A stretch of 64,000 nucleotides of DNA from Sanyastnella coralliicola (GCF_030845195.1 NZ_CP132543.1:3241501-3305500), one strand, 5' to 3'. Positions 7,016-16,537 are shown, counted from the first letter of the stretch. A program made the numbers and translations. Notes: generated by a model not told the origin, from the letters alone.

Positions 7016-8185
7016 ATGGCAGAAGAAGTGACATTCTCGAAAGAAGAGCTCGAACGTTACAGCCGACATTTGATCATCCCTCAGTTCAACATTGAAGGTC
7101 AACGTAAACTGAAGGAATCAAGGGTTCTGATCGTCGGTTCAGGCGGATTAGGTAGTCCGCTACTCCTCTACCTCGCGGCAGCAGGAGTGGGAACACTGGG
7201 TATCGTTGACTTTGACGTCGTCGATGAATCCAACCTTCAACGTCAAGTGCTTTTTGGAATCGATGATGTAGGTACCCCCAAAGTGGAGGCGGCAGCGAAA
7301 CGCATTCGCGCGCTGAATCCACACATTACAGTCAAGACCTACAACACGCAGCTGACCTCAGCGAACGCACTTGACATTATCAAAGACTACGATGTAGTGG
7401 CAGACGGAACCGATAATTTCCCAACCCGCTACCTGGTCAACGATGCTTGTGTTCTTTTAGATAAGGTAAACGTGTACGCTTCGATCTACCGCTTTGAAGG
7501 ACAAGTCAGCGTATTCAACTACCTGGATGAGGAGGGAAACCGAGGACCGAATTACCGGGACCTCTTCCCTACACCACCTCCTCCAGGATTGGTGCCAAGC
7601 TGTGCCGAAGGAGGCGTCATTGGCGTACTCCCAGGTATCATGGGCAGCCTTCAAGCAAATGAAGTCATCAAGGTCATCTCAGGCGTAGGCGACACCCTCA
7701 ACGGAAGACTCTTCCTTATGGATGCAGCCACCTTTGAGACGAGAACATTGAAGGTATACCGCGATCCCAAAAACCCACTCAACGGCGAAAACCCAACCCA
7801 AACAGAACTCATCGACTACGAGCAATTCTGTGGCATTGGTACAACCGAACGAGTAGAAAAAGCAGAAGTGAAAGAGGTAAGCGTCTCTGACCTTCAGCGC
7901 ATGCGTGAAAGTGGCGTACCTCATCAATTGATCGATGTACGTGAGCCCTACGAATACGCCATCGTGAATATCGACGGTGAATTGGCTCCATTGAAATCAG
8001 TGGGTGAATTTGCCAATCGCATTGATCGCAACAAGAAAGTGATTGTCCACTGTAGAAGTGGCGTCAGAAGCGCTAAAGCAATAAAGCAGTTAGAAACAGA
8101 TTTCGGTTTCGAGAATCTATACAATCTAAAGGGCGGGATTCTGGCCTGGGTAGATGAGGTAGACGCGAGTCTGCCTAAGTATTGA
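7016..8185 (+). CDS. moeZ: MoeZ-like sulfur-carrier adenylyltransferase/sulfurtransferase
   Basis: A 389-residue fusion of an E1-like domain and a rhodanese domain. The N-terminal part has the ATP loop GSGGLGSP (41-48), D130 in VADGTDNF, and C196 in PSCAEGG. The C-terminal rhodanese (from about 288) has active-site C346 in HCRSGVRS. I see no pair of CxxC zinc motifs. The family adenylates the carrier's Gly-Gly end and then loads sulfur from the rhodanese persulfide. It is the last gene of the cysteine operon and could also serve MoaD, but no molybdopterin genes are visible here. Confidence 0.93.
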   Translation: MAEEVTFSKEELERYSRHLIIPQFNIEGQRKLKESRVLIVGSGGLGSPLLLYLAAAGVGTLGIVDFDVVDESNLQRQVLFGIDDVGTPKVEAAAKRIRALNPHITVKTYNTQLTSANALDIIKDYDVVADGTDNFPTRYLVNDACVLLDKVNVYASIYRFEGQVSVFNYLDEEGNRGPNYRDLFPTPPPPGLVPSCAEGGVIGVLPGIMGSLQANEVIKVISGVGDTLNGRLFLMDAATFETRTLKVYRDPKNPLNGENPTQTELIDYEQFCGIGTTERVEKAEVKEVSVSDLQRMRESGVPHQLIDVREPYEYAIVNIDGELAPLKSVGEFANRIDRNKKVIVHCRSGVRSAKAIKQLETDFGFENLYNLKGGILAWVDEVDASLPKY

Positions 8186-8205
8186 CCCCTCCTGACCCCT
8201 CCCGG

Positions 8206-8226
8206 CCTCCCCTCTGCGAGGGGAGG
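8206..8226. terminator. GC-rich hairpin after moeZ
   Basis: A perfect 9-bp stem CCTCCCCTC / GAGGGGAGG with loop TGC, 20 bp after the moeZ stop, without a real T run. Another perfect hairpin, ATTCTTTGC / GCAAAGAAT, follows at 8231-8251, and an 8-bp stem AGTCTACA / TGTAGACT spans 8280-8310. Confidence 0.5.
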
Positions 8227-8313
8227 GGTTATTCTTTGCGTTGCAAAGAATTAAATGGATTAATATGTTGGTTAAGTGGAGTCTACAGGGATTAGGTACT
8301 CTTGTAGACTAAG

Positions 8314-8350
8314 AAACCCCCTTCCGCATTGGGAAGGGGGTTTTTCTTTT
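8314..8350 (+). terminator. Intrinsic terminator of the cysteine operon
   Basis: Stem CCCCCTTCC (8317-8325) / GGAAGGGGG (8332-8340), flanked by AAA and TTTTT. It lies between the convergent moeZ and sucB genes and probably ends the moeZ transcript. Confidence 0.8.
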
Positions 8351-8380
8351 TCCGGCGTCCAGCCTTCAAGGTAGCTCCCA

Positions 8381-8440
8381 CCGCAATCCGCAACCCGCGA
8401 TCCGCATTCCAAATACAGCATACTGCCTACCGTCTACCGC
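8381..8440. repeat. Degenerate heptad tract
   Basis: CCGCAAT, CCGCAAC, CCGCGAT and CCGCATT follow one another at an exact 7-bp period (8381-8408). After a gap come CTGCCTACCGTCTACCGCC-type units (about 8423-8441). It is non-coding and lies between the two convergent terminators. Confidence 0.6.
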
Positions 8441-8444
8441 CCAC

Positions 8445-8469
8445 AAAAAAAGGTGAGCCAACGCCCACC
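8445..8469 (-). terminator. Intrinsic terminator of sucAB
   Basis: Read on the minus strand: stem GGTGGGC / GCTCACC (one G-U pair) with loop GTTG, then seven T. It is 28 bp past the sucB stop codon. Confidence 0.7.
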
Positions 8470-8496
8470 CTTTTCCTAATCTATATCCTTTTTTGC

Positions 8497-9771
8497 TTAC
8501 AACCCAAGCAACACCTCAGCTGGCTCTTTGCCGCTGAATAGCATGCGCTCTGGGTTCTCGAGCATTTCTTTCACTTTGTAGAGGAAGCTTACACTTTCCT
8601 TTCCGTCGATGATGCGGTGGTCGTATGAAAGGGCCACGTACATTACCGGACGAATCACTACCTCTCCGTTTTCTGCGATTGGACGCTCAACGATGTTGTG
8701 CATACCAAGGATTGCGCTTTGCGGTGGGTTGATGATTGGTGTTGAAAGCATCGAACCGAAGACACCTCCGTTGGTAATGGTGAAGGTTCCTCCTGTCATT
8801 TCGTCGATGGTGATCTTACCGTCGCGAGCTTTGATCGCTAGGCGCTTAATTTCGCTTTCAATCTGAGCCAGGCTCATCTGTTCTGCGTTGCGTACTACAG
8901 GCACCATCAATCCTTTAGGTGAACTTACCGCGATACCGATGTCAGCGTAATCATGGAAGACCATTTCTTTACCGTCGATACGTCCGTTTACCGCTGGGTA
9001 GTGGTTGAGGGCGATGGTAACAGCCTTGGTGAAGAAGCTCATGAAACCTAAGCTGGTTCCAAGCTCTTCTTTGAATTTCGCCTTGTACTTCGCACGGATG
9101 TCCATGATTGGTTTCATGTTCACCTCGTTGAATGTCGTTAGCATCGCCGTTTCCTGCTTCACGCTTACGAGGCGCTCAGCAACTTTACGACGGAGCGATG
9201 ACATGCGTTCGCGACGCTCTTCACGACTTCCGCCCCATGTTGAGGCAGCAGAAGTATCAAATCCTGCAGCCATGGCAGCAACAACGTCCTGCTTGAGGAT
9301 ACGTCCGTCTTTGCCAGTGCCTTGCACTTGACCTGCTTGGATTCCATTCTCACTCATCAGCTTCTGAGCTGCTGGTGATGGGTGTCCTGAAGCATATGTT
9401 TGATTCGAAGCGGCAACGGGTGCTGGTGCCGGAGCCGGCGCAGGAGCTGGCGCAGCTTTTGGCTCTTCTTTCTTCTCTTCTGGTTTCGCTTCGGCAGCAG
9501 GTGCTGGAGCAGCAGCTCCGGCCGGACGTTCAGCGTCAGTATCAATGTGGCATACCACATCTCCTACTGCTACCACGTCACCTTCTTCCGCCTTTAGCGT
9601 GATAGTTCCTGCAGCTTCCGCAGGAAGTTCCAAGGTCGCCTTATCTGAATCGACCTCAGCAATCGTTTGATCTTTTTCAACGTAGTCACCGTCTTGTACT
9701 AGCCAAGCTGCGATCTCTACTTCTGAAATTGACTCGCCCGGACTCGGGACTTTCATTTCCAATACAGGCAT
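8497..9771 (-). CDS. sucB: 2-oxoglutarate dehydrogenase E2, dihydrolipoamide succinyltransferase
   Basis: A 424-residue E2 subunit that transfers succinyl groups to CoA in the TCA cycle. In order: a lipoyl domain with K44 in DSDKATLE; an Ala/Pro/Glu-rich linker (about 80-125); an E3-binding domain ([12 protein letters not shown]); and the acyltransferase core ending in [11 protein letters not shown], which holds the catalytic His and Asp. Length and layout are normal for SucB rather than the pyruvate E2. It follows sucA by 18 bp in the same operon. Confidence 0.97.
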   Translation of the reverse strand: MPVLEMKVPSPGESISEVEIAAWLVQDGDYVEKDQTIAEVDSDKATLELPAEAAGTITLKAEEGDVVAVGDVVCHIDTDAERPAGAAAPAPAAEAKPEEKKEEPKAAPAPAPAPAPAPVAASNQTYASGHPSPAAQKLMSENGIQAGQVQGTGKDGRILKQDVVAAMAAGFDTSAASTWGGSREERRERMSSLRRKVAERLVSVKQETAMLTTFNEVNMKPIMDIRAKYKAKFKEELGTSLGFMSFFTKAVTIALNHYPAVNGRIDGKEMVFHDYADIGIAVSSPKGLMVPVVRNAEQMSLAQIESEIKRLAIKARDGKITIDEMTGGTFTITNGGVFGSMLSTPIINPPQSAILGMHNIVERPIAENGEVVIRPVMYVALSYDHRIIDGKESVSFLYKVKEMLENPERMLFSGKEPAEVLLGL

Positions 9772-9789
9772 GGAATAGGGTATTTCGTG

Positions 9790-12516
9790 TTATGCTTTAA
9801 CCTTCGCGTTTTCAAAAAGGCGATCTAGGATCGCTTGCTGACGTTGTGCGTGAATCACAGGAGAACCAGCTGCCGGACTACCACTCGAAACACGAGCAAT
9901 AACGTCCAAGTTAGCTTTGCGGTACTTGCGCAACATGTAGCTCCACGCTCCCATGTTTTCTGGTTCTTCTTGAACCCAAATGTACTTGCAATCTTCTCCG
10001 TATTTCTTCACCAACGCATCTAGCTGTTCTTCAGGAAGTGGGTACAACTGCTCGAGGCGAACCACGGCAATATTATCTCCAGCTCCCGTCTTCTCCTTGT
10101 GCTCAAGGATATCGTAGTAGATCTTACCACTACATAGCGCTACCGTGTCAACGTCTTTCGCGTTTACACTAGCATCGTCAATCACTTCTTGGAAACCACC
10201 TTTCGTCAAATCAGCAAGTTTGCTGACTGCTTTCGGGTAACGAAGAAGTTTCTTCGGAGTGAAGACAATCAATGGCTTGCGGTACTCACGCTTCACCTGA
10301 CGACGTAGCAAGTGGAAGAAGTTCGCTGGGTTAGTACAGTTCGCTACGCACATGTTGTTCTCCGCACACAGCTGAAGGAAGCGTTCCATACGTCCGCTAG
10401 AGTGCTCTGACCCCATTCCTTCATAGCCGTGAGGCAACAACATTACTAGACCATTCATCGTACGCCACTTATCTTCAGCAGCAGAGATGAACTGGTCAAT
10501 CGTGATCTGCGCGCCGTTGAAGAAATCTCCAAACTGCGCTTCCCAGATTGTCAATCCGTTTGGTACACCGAAGGCGTATCCGTACTCAAACCCAAGTACA
10601 GCGTACTCAGATAGAAGTGAGTTGTAGATCGTAAGCTGCGCTTGCTTGTCACTTACGTGGTTGAGTGAGATGAATTCTTCTTCGGTGTCTTCTGTTTTGA
10701 CCACAGCGTGACGGTGCGAGAATGTTCCTCGCTCTACATCTTGTCCAGAGATACGCACAGGGTGCTTTTCATCTAGGAGAGATGCGTAAGCAAGAAGCTC
10801 ACCCATTGACCAATCAAGACGATCTTCAGCAATCATCTTCTCACGATCAGCCATCAATTTTTTCGTCTTACGGAAGAACTTCTTGTCTTCAGGAAGGTGC
10901 GCGATGCGCTCTGCCAATTCTAACAACTTCTTCTTCGGCACTCCTGTTTTTGGAGAAGGGTCGAATTCGCCGTGAGGCAATTGCTGGTACCCTTTCCAAG
11001 TTTCTTCAAGGAAGTGCTTCACATAAGCACGAGAGATTTCTTTCGAAGCATCAAACTTGGCGTTCAACTCTTCTTCCAACACAGCGCGAAGCTTTGTTCC
11101 ATCTTCTGCTGTGTATACACCTTCACCAATCAATTGCTGAAGATAAATCTCACGTGGAGTATCGTGTGCAGCAATCGCTTTGTAGAGCTGAGGCTGCGTA
11201 AATTTCGGTTCGTCACCTTCGTTGTGTCCGTACTTACGGTAACCGAGAAGGTCAATGAATACGTCACGTCCGAACGTCTGACGGAATTCCATCGCTATTC
11301 GAACAGTTTGAATCACCGCTTCCACATCATCCGCATTCACGTGGAATACTGGTGAAAGCGTCACTTTACCTACGTCAGTACAGTACGTTGATGAACGTCC
11401 GTCGAGGTAATTCGTTGTAAATCCAATCTGGTTGTTAACTACGATGTGGATTGTACCTCCTGTGCGGTAGCCATCAAGCTGTGCCATCTGCACCACTTCG
11501 TAAACAACTCCTTGTCCTGAAATAGCCGCATCTCCGTGAATGAGGATCGGTACAATCGCCTTCTCGTCATGGAGGTACTCATCAATCTTCGAACGAACGA
11601 GTCCTTCAACAACAGGATCAACCGCCTCAAGGTGAGATGGATTTGGACAAAGTGTAAGGTGAACTTTCTCACCTGAATCTGCTACTACATCAGTAGAGTA
11701 GCCCAAGTGGTACTTCACATCACCATCAAACACACCATCGTCATCGTACTCTTTCCCTTCGAATTCAGAGAAGATTTGATCGTACGGCTTACCGAAAATG
11801 TGTGCTAGTGTGTTCAAGCGACCGCGGTGAGCCATACCCACCACAAATTCTTTGGCTCCCATGCGCGAGCCTGTCTCAACGATATCGTCGATAGCTGCCA
11901 CGAGGCTTTCGTTTCCTTCAACAGAGAAACGTTTCTGACCAACAAACTTCTTCTGCAAGAACTGCTCAAAGACCGTCGCTTGGTTGATCTTTTTAAAGAA
12001 GTGCTTTTTCTCGTCAGTTGTGAATTTCGGACGATTCTTGATTTCAATTTTGTTGCGCATCCACTCAACATGTTCCGGCTTGCGCATGTACATGTATTCG
12101 ATTCCGATGTGCTGGCAGTAGGTCATCTGCAAATGCTCTACGATATCGCGGAGCTTCGCTTTCCCAATTCCTACCTGTTCACCTGCTTCAAACTCGGTAT
12201 CGAGATCTGCATCACTCAAGCCGAAATTTTCGAGGTCAAGTGTTGGTGAATACTGACGTCGTTGACGCACTGGATTGGTGAGTGTGAAGAGGTGTCCGCG
12301 TGAGCGGTAGCCATCAATGAGGTTGATGACCTTGAACTCTTTCTGCACATTTTCAGGGATGGCACCGCCGTCTTCGTAATTCGCTTGAGCAAATTCGAAC
12401 CCTTCGAAGAATTTCTTCCATCCTTCGTCTACTGATTGCGGGTCTTTGCGATACTGCTGATAAAGAGCTTCGATGGCGTTGACGTCACCGTTGCTCAGGT
12501 ATGAAAAATCATCCAT
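9790..12516 (-). CDS. sucA: 2-oxoglutarate dehydrogenase E1 component
   Basis: A 908-residue thiamine-diphosphate decarboxylase that starts the 2-oxoglutarate dehydrogenase reaction. The N-terminus (DDFSYLSNGDVNAIEALYQQ) is the E2-docking type. The ThDP region GDAAISGQGVVYE...VVNNQIGFTT and the late block GYEGMGSEHSSGRMERFLQLC are diagnostic. The length is typical for SucA. A -7 box lies 25 bp upstream (12542-12549) and sucB follows, so the two form a simple operon. E3 is encoded elsewhere (29207). Confidence 0.97.
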   Translation of the reverse strand: MDDFSYLSNGDVNAIEALYQQYRKDPQSVDEGWKKFFEGFEFAQANYEDGGAIPENVQKEFKVINLIDGYRSRGHLFTLTNPVRQRRQYSPTLDLENFGLSDADLDTEFEAGEQVGIGKAKLRDIVEHLQMTYCQHIGIEYMYMRKPEHVEWMRNKIEIKNRPKFTTDEKKHFFKKINQATVFEQFLQKKFVGQKRFSVEGNESLVAAIDDIVETGSRMGAKEFVVGMAHRGRLNTLAHIFGKPYDQIFSEFEGKEYDDDGVFDGDVKYHLGYSTDVVADSGEKVHLTLCPNPSHLEAVDPVVEGLVRSKIDEYLHDEKAIVPILIHGDAAISGQGVVYEVVQMAQLDGYRTGGTIHIVVNNQIGFTTNYLDGRSSTYCTDVGKVTLSPVFHVNADDVEAVIQTVRIAMEFRQTFGRDVFIDLLGYRKYGHNEGDEPKFTQPQLYKAIAAHDTPREIYLQQLIGEGVYTAEDGTKLRAVLEEELNAKFDASKEISRAYVKHFLEETWKGYQQLPHGEFDPSPKTGVPKKKLLELAERIAHLPEDKKFFRKTKKLMADREKMIAEDRLDWSMGELLAYASLLDEKHPVRISGQDVERGTFSHRHAVVKTEDTEEEFISLNHVSDKQAQLTIYNSLLSEYAVLGFEYGYAFGVPNGLTIWEAQFGDFFNGAQITIDQFISAAEDKWRTMNGLVMLLPHGYEGMGSEHSSGRMERFLQLCAENNMCVANCTNPANFFHLLRRQVKREYRKPLIVFTPKKLLRYPKAVSKLADLTKGGFQEVIDDASVNAKDVDTVALCSGKIYYDILEHKEKTGAGDNIAVVRLEQLYPLPEEQLDALVKKYGEDCKYIWVQEEPENMGAWSYMLRKYRKANLDVIARVSSGSPAAGSPVIHAQRQQAILDRLFENAKVKA

Positions 12517-12541
12517 CAGGATACTTCCGTCGTTTAACTTA

Positions 12542-12549
12542 CAAAGTTA
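12542..12549 (-). promoter_or_regulatory. -7 promoter box TAACTTTG for sucAB
   Basis: An exact TAnnTTTG match on the minus strand, 25 bp before the sucA ATG. No clear -33 TTTG was found. Confidence 0.55.
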
Positions 12550-12605
12550 CACATATAGCCTATAATACCTTAGAGAATTCAGAAAGTTCGGTTTCGCCTT
12601 TTCGC

Positions 12606-12959
12606 TCACGCGGAATAGCTCATCCGATAAAACACTTTAAGCGCTTCTCTTCGTACCAATAGGTAAGTCAATTGGTCTACCACACTGCCAGGATCATCAC
12701 GCTCAATTACCTGTCGAACCGTCTGTTCCGGAAGGTCTACTCGGTAGAATAGACGAACCAGTCCGGGCACGTTACAATCGCACATGATGTTGATCTGTTC
12801 TCGAACAGCTTGGTATATAGATTCGGGAGAGAGTTCGTGGCTGGTGTTGATCCATTCTTCCCCAGCATCCTTATTGATCTGCAACGAAGTAGCTTTCAGC
12901 ACCTCTTGATGATCCTGGATATCAGGGAATGATTGAAAAGGGATCAAGTCTTCGCTCAT
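12606..12959 (-). CDS. Hypothetical protein (117 aa)
   Basis: I do not recognise this protein. It is acidic and soluble, with no signal peptide or membrane segment, and probably mostly helical. Its start overlaps the stop of the polyprenyl synthetase gene by 4 bp (ATGA), which supports it as a real, co-translated gene at the end of the rfbA-polyprenyl synthetase operon. There is a pair of close cysteines (MCDCN) near the middle. A near-match of the 13-bp motif (12603-12615, one mismatch) covers its stop codon. Confidence 0.7.
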   Translation of the reverse strand: MSEDLIPFQSFPDIQDHQEVLKATSLQINKDAGEEWINTSHELSPESIYQAVREQINIMCDCNVPGLVRLFYRVDLPEQTVRQVIERDDPGSVVDQLTYLLVRREALKVFYRMSYSA

Positions 12960-13945
12960 GTAGTTCGCACCAACACCATTTCCGCTAAGAATCGGAAAAG
13001 TAGCTTCCCTTCTTCTGAGCAGTTCAATTCGTCAACGAGGCTGAGGGCTTCGTTGTAATAGTCGTTCATTTCTTTCTTCGCTATCGCGGAAGCGCCCGTA
13101 CTTTCAAAGAGATCTTTGACTACAGCTACCTTCTCTTCGCTCACCACACCATGGAAGCTCTTTAGCGACTTCAGCTGTTCCGCGCTAGCGAGATCTTGAC
13201 ACATTAGATAAAGGAAAGTCTTCTTATCAGCCAAGATATCACCCCCTACTTGCTTACCGAATTTCTCCGGGTCACCGAAAGCATCTAAGTAATCATCTTG
13301 GAGCTGGAAAGCCAGACCTACCTTGATTCCATACGAGTAAATCTTGGCCTGATCTTCTTCAGAAGCGCCCGCGATGATGGCTCCCATTTTCAGCGCTGCA
13401 GCGAGCAACACCGAGGTTTTCAGCTCAATCATCTCCATGTACTCATCGACGGTCACGTTATCACGCGTCTCGAATTCCATGTCGAGTTGTTGTCCTTCAC
13501 AGACCTCAATGGCCGTGTGATTAAAGAGTCTCATCAGCTCTGGAAGCTGCGCCGGATCACTCTTAGCTAGGTGCTGATACGCTTGCACCAGCATGGCATC
13601 TCCGCTGAGAATAGCCGTGTTGGCATCCCATTTTTCATGAACCGTAGGCATCCCACGACGCAGTGGGGCCTTGTCCATGATATCATCATGCATCAGCGTG
13701 AAGTTGTGGAATGTTTCCACCGCTAATGCTACATCCATGGCCTTTTCTTGGCTAGCGCCGAAAGCTTCGGCCGCTGCTAATACCATGGCCGGACGAATAC
13801 GCTTACCGCCCAATTGCATGAGGTAATCGATCGGGTCATAGAGACCTGCGATTTTGTAGACCGTGCCGGTTGGGATAGCGTTATTGAATGCATCTCTGTA
13901 CGCGAGAAGCTGATCTGCAGGGTTCTTCAAAGCCGTTAGTGTCAT
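12956..13945 (-). CDS. Polyprenyl (geranylgeranyl/farnesyl) diphosphate synthase
   Basis: A 329-residue trans-isoprenyl diphosphate synthase, which extends allylic diphosphates with isopentenyl diphosphate. Both aspartate motifs are present: DDIMD at 87-91 ([15 protein letters not shown]) and DDYLD in [20 protein letters not shown] lies near residue 46. Chain length cannot be read from sequence with certainty. It overlaps rfbA upstream and the 117-residue ORF downstream by 4 bp each. It contains two copies of the 13-bp motif in opposite orientations only 86 bp apart. Confidence 0.93.
   Translation of the reverse strand: MTLTALKNPADQLLAYRDAFNNAIPTGTVYKIAGLYDPIDYLMQLGGKRIRPAMVLAAAEAFGASQEKAMDVALAVETFHNFTLMHDDIMDKAPLRRGMPTVHEKWDANTAILSGDAMLVQAYQHLAKSDPAQLPELMRLFNHTAIEVCEGQQLDMEFETRDNVTVDEYMEMIELKTSVLLAAALKMGAIIAGASEEDQAKIYSYGIKVGLAFQLQDDYLDAFGDPEKFGKQVGGDILADKKTFLYLMCQDLASAEQLKSLKSFHGVVSEEKVAVVKDLFESTGASAIAKKEMNDYYNEALSLVDELNCSEEGKLLFRFLAEMVLVRTT
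13079..13091 (+). repeat. 13-bp motif CGCTANCGCGGAA (N=T)
   Basis: Exact plus-strand copy inside the minus-strand polyprenyl synthetase gene; extended flanks TTCGCTATCGCGGAAGCG also occur at 56658. Confidence 0.85.
13178..13190 (-). repeat. 13-bp motif CGCTANCGCGGAA (N=G)
   Basis: Exact minus-strand copy, inverted relative to the one at 13079, in the same gene. Confidence 0.85.
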
Positions 13946-14814
13946 TTGTCTGGGTTGCGTAGCTGCTCGAGAAGGTAAAGACCGTATCCACTGTTCTTCA
14001 GTGGCTCAGCTAAGCGTTCCATTTCTTCATCACCAATGTAGCCCATTCGCCAAGCGATCTCTTCGATGCATCCGATCTTTAGTCCTTGGCGTTCTTCAAT
14101 CACCTGAACATACTGACCTGCTTGCATCAGACTCGCGAAGGTACCTGTATCTAACCAAGCCGTTCCGCGCGTCATTTTAGACACTTGCAGCTTACCCATT
14201 TCAAGGTAAGCACGGTTCACATCGGTGATCTCATATTCTCCACGGGCGCTTGGCTCTAGGTTCTTTGCGATCTCGATCACCTGATTGTCATAGTAGTACA
14301 ATCCAGGCACCGCATAGTTCGATTTCGGCAATTTCGGCTTCTCTTCAATGCTGATCACCTTGTTGTTCTGATCAAACTCAACCACCCCATAACGCTGTGG
14401 ATCTGAGACGTGGTAGGCGTAGACAATAGCTCCATCCACCTCCGTATTCTCACGAAGGATTTTCCCAAAACCTCTTCCATAGAAAATGTTGTCTCCGAGA
14501 ATGAGTGCAACCTTATCGTTACCGATGAATTCTTCACCAATCACGAAGGCCTGCGCAAGTCCGTTCGGCACCTTTTGCTCTGCATAAGTAAAGTTGCATC
14601 CCAACTGAGCCCCATCCCCTAACAATCGCTGAAACCCAGGAAGGTCGTGTGGCGTGGAGATGATGAGAATGTCTTTGATTCCGCTTATCAACAAGGTTGA
14701 CAGTGGGTAATAGATCATCGGCTTGTCGTACACAGGCATCAACTGCTTACTGACCGCTCGGGTCAGAGGATAAAGACGCGTGCCGCTACCGCCGGCGAGG
14801 ATGATTCCTTTCAA
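13942..14814 (-). CDS. rfbA: Glucose-1-phosphate thymidylyltransferase RmlA/RfbA
   Basis: A 290-residue nucleotidyltransferase that makes dTDP-glucose, the first step of dTDP-rhamnose and related sugars. It has [11 protein letters not shown] near the N-terminus, [20 protein letters not shown] and the EITDVN block, all typical of RmlA; the length is normal. The start codon is TTG, and no upstream ATG is in frame; the standard N-terminus ([12 protein letters not shown]) begins right there. No rfbB, rfbC or rfbD is nearby, so the rest of the pathway lies outside the window. A TATCTTCG box lies 24 bp upstream. Confidence 0.96.
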   Translation of the reverse strand: MKGIILAGGSGTRLYPLTRAVSKQLMPVYDKPMIYYPLSTLLISGIKDILIISTPHDLPGFQRLLGDGAQLGCNFTYAEQKVPNGLAQAFVIGEEFIGNDKVALILGDNIFYGRGFGKILRENTEVDGAIVYAYHVSDPQRYGVVEFDQNNKVISIEEKPKLPKSNYAVPGLYYYDNQVIEIAKNLEPSARGEYEITDVNRAYLEMGKLQVSKMTRGTAWLDTGTFASLMQAGQYVQVIEERQGLKIGCIEEIAWRMGYIGDEEMERLAEPLKNSGYGLYLLEQLRNPDK

Positions 14815-14838
14815 CTTAGTGGAGTGTAGGTGTTCGTG

Positions 14839-14846
14839 CGAAGATA
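14839..14846 (-). promoter_or_regulatory. -7-like box TATCTTCG for rfbA
   Basis: One mismatch to TAnnTTTG, 24 bp before the TTG start of rfbA. The same TATCTTCG form precedes genes at 17721 and 20617. Confidence 0.4.
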
Positions 14847-14858
14847 AGGTTTTACGGG

Positions 14859-14886
14859 GGCTTAAGGCTTATGGCTTAAGGCGTAT
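14859..14886. repeat. Heptad repeat GGCTTAA/GGCTTAT
   Basis: Four units at a 7-bp period: GGCTTAA, GGCTTAT, GGCTTAA, GGCGTAT. Non-coding. Confidence 0.6.
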
Positions 14887-15031
14887 GTTTTTTGCACCGA
14901 TGCGCAGGATCTAACATCCATTCCGGATAACAATCAAAAAGACAACCCCACATTCGCCTGAGCGATCATTCCCATTCCAAATACCGAATCTTGTATCTTG
15001 TTGGTCCTTCCTTGGAAGTTACAATTGAACT

Positions 15032-15556
15032 ATGAAAACCGTATTGCTTTCTCTCTTTACTTCGAAGAATTTGACTCATGGTTCACGATTCCGCGGTAGC
15101 GTATTTCTCGTCTTAGTTTTACTTTCCTTTTTCGGTTGTAAAGACACCTATGAGATCAACGAAGAACTCTTGCGATGTAACTACAGACTTTACGAAGGGT
15201 TCAGGTTGAGCGAGTTAGATGTGAAACAGTTCGATGACAACGGAATCCCACTTCAATACGAAGCGGCATTCACGGTCCTTCTTAACACCAACCAAGACTA
15301 CAATCCAGCAAAGAAAGGTCGAGAAGTGATCTATTTCACTCAACCTAATGGACCGAAGCACCAAGCGTGGTATTGGCGAGTAAAGGGCAAACAAGAAAAA
15401 AGCTTAGTCCTTCCTCTCTCCTTCAAAAAACAGCAGTGGTACGTGATCGATTTTTCACACCGCAGCTGCCACACAGATAACCTCTTCTTCTACTTTGAAA
15501 ACAACGGAGAGGTGCGCAGCTTTCATGAGAATGTAAGATGCGAGTTCAGGCAATGA
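15032..15556 (+). CDS. Putative lipoprotein, unknown function (174 aa)
   Basis: The N-terminus has a long basic lead (about 22 residues), then a hydrophobic core VFLVLVLLSFFGC ending in a lipobox-like SFFGC, so it is probably a lipoprotein or anchored periplasmic protein. The mature part is mixed alpha/beta with several aromatic residues; no domain is recognised. The ATG at 15032 is the only sensible start. It is convergent with the acid phosphatase gene, 8 bp apart. It carries one 13-bp motif in the signal region. Confidence 0.6.
   Translation: MKTVLLSLFTSKNLTHGSRFRGSVFLVLVLLSFFGCKDTYEINEELLRCNYRLYEGFRLSELDVKQFDDNGIPLQYEAAFTVLLNTNQDYNPAKKGREVIYFTQPNGPKHQAWYWRVKGKQEKSLVLPLSFKKQQWYVIDFSHRSCHTDNLFFYFENNGEVRSFHENVRCEFRQ
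15089..15101 (-). repeat. 13-bp motif CGCTANCGCGGAA (N=C)
   Basis: Exact minus-strand copy within the lipoprotein gene; the only copy with C at the variable position. Confidence 0.8.
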
Positions 15557-15564
15557 AAAGGTTC

Positions 15565-16374
15565 CTATTTGTAAGATTCAATCTTCGCCTTCCTCAACGA
15601 ATCACGCTGCGCGTCTGACCAGTCACGGCTTGCTTCGTAAATCCCTTTCGACTCCCAATCTCCATACATCGGGTTAGGAAAAACGATGAACTGATCTCCA
15701 AAAGAAGCTTGAAGATCCTTGGCCAATTGATTTCGCGCTGCCGTTCCTTGTCCGTCAAACACAGAAGAGAAATCAGACAGATTATCTCCTAGGTACAACA
15801 CCACTTCGTAGTCGTTCAACACGCGATCTCTTCTTGCTTGCTTTTCGCTGGTCTCCGTTTTCAAAAAGACGTGGCTCGAATCTGCATTCGGCAGATCCAA
15901 GGCTTGCATGTTCGCTAAGGTCTCATCGAGCTGCACATGGTAACGGTTTGAAATATAGAATACTTCAACCCCGAGTGAGTCAGCAAAATTGAAGAACTCA
16001 ACCGCACCTGGAACCTCCGCAGCACTTTGTTGCTTTCCCCATTCAATCCAGTCATCCTTATCAAACTCTAAATCTTCCTGCACCTGCATTCCACTGTACG
16101 GACTATTATCCAACACTGTCTCATCAATATCCGTGATGATCGCCAGTGGTTTTTCTGACGTCCCCTCAAGCTGCTGAAGTCGCAGCGTAGCAATATTGAA
16201 CGCCTGGTAACAAAGGGCCTTATACTCAGCTGAATGTTGTTGCCACAACACCGACGACACCACGTACTCTTTGACTGGCATCTCCGGAGCCTCAGGAGTT
16301 GGTGTGGGTTCCGGTGAAGGCGCAGCACAAGAAACGATGAACGCTACTGATAGGAGGAGGGATAGGTATTTCAT
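15565..16374 (-). CDS. Acid phosphatase / 5'-nucleotidase, lipoprotein e(P4) family
   Basis: A 269-residue HAD-superfamily class IIIB phosphatase. The signal peptide ends at a lipobox (FIVSC, Cys16), followed by a Pro/Glu-rich spacer. The DxDxT nucleophile motif is DIDETVLDNSPY; FYISNRY carries motif II and YLGDNLSDF motif III. The family dephosphorylates nucleotides and small phosphoesters at the outer membrane, and in Haemophilus allows NMN use. It is a stand-alone gene, with heptad repeats directly upstream. Confidence 0.92.
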   Translation of the reverse strand: MKYLSLLLSVAFIVSCAAPSPEPTPTPEAPEMPVKEYVVSSVLWQQHSAEYKALCYQAFNIATLRLQQLEGTSEKPLAIITDIDETVLDNSPYSGMQVQEDLEFDKDDWIEWGKQQSAAEVPGAVEFFNFADSLGVEVFYISNRYHVQLDETLANMQALDLPNADSSHVFLKTETSEKQARRDRVLNDYEVVLYLGDNLSDFSSVFDGQGTAARNQLAKDLQASFGDQFIVFPNPMYGDWESKGIYEASRDWSDAQRDSLRKAKIESYK

Positions 16375-16378
16375 TTAC

Positions 16379-16471
<93 letters not shown>

Positions 16472-16473
16472 AC

Positions 16474-16532
16474 CTAACTAATCATGCTATCCGCCTCAGG
16501 CGAACTAACCATGCTATCGCCTCAGTCGAACT
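16474..16532. repeat. Tandem ~27-bp dispersed repeat (copy A)
   Basis: Two diverged units of the form CTAAYCATGCTATCSGCCTC. The same unit recurs at 20231-20296. Confidence 0.6.
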
Positions 16533-16537
16533 ATTTT

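Noticed and set aside
8264-8311. 15-codon ORF before the moeZ terminator, resembling another leader peptide
   Set aside because: No run of one amino acid, no promoter box, and no gene downstream on that strand to regulate.
8329-8541. 70-codon ORF between moeZ and sucB
   Set aside because: It covers two terminators and heptad DNA and runs into the 3' end of sucB.
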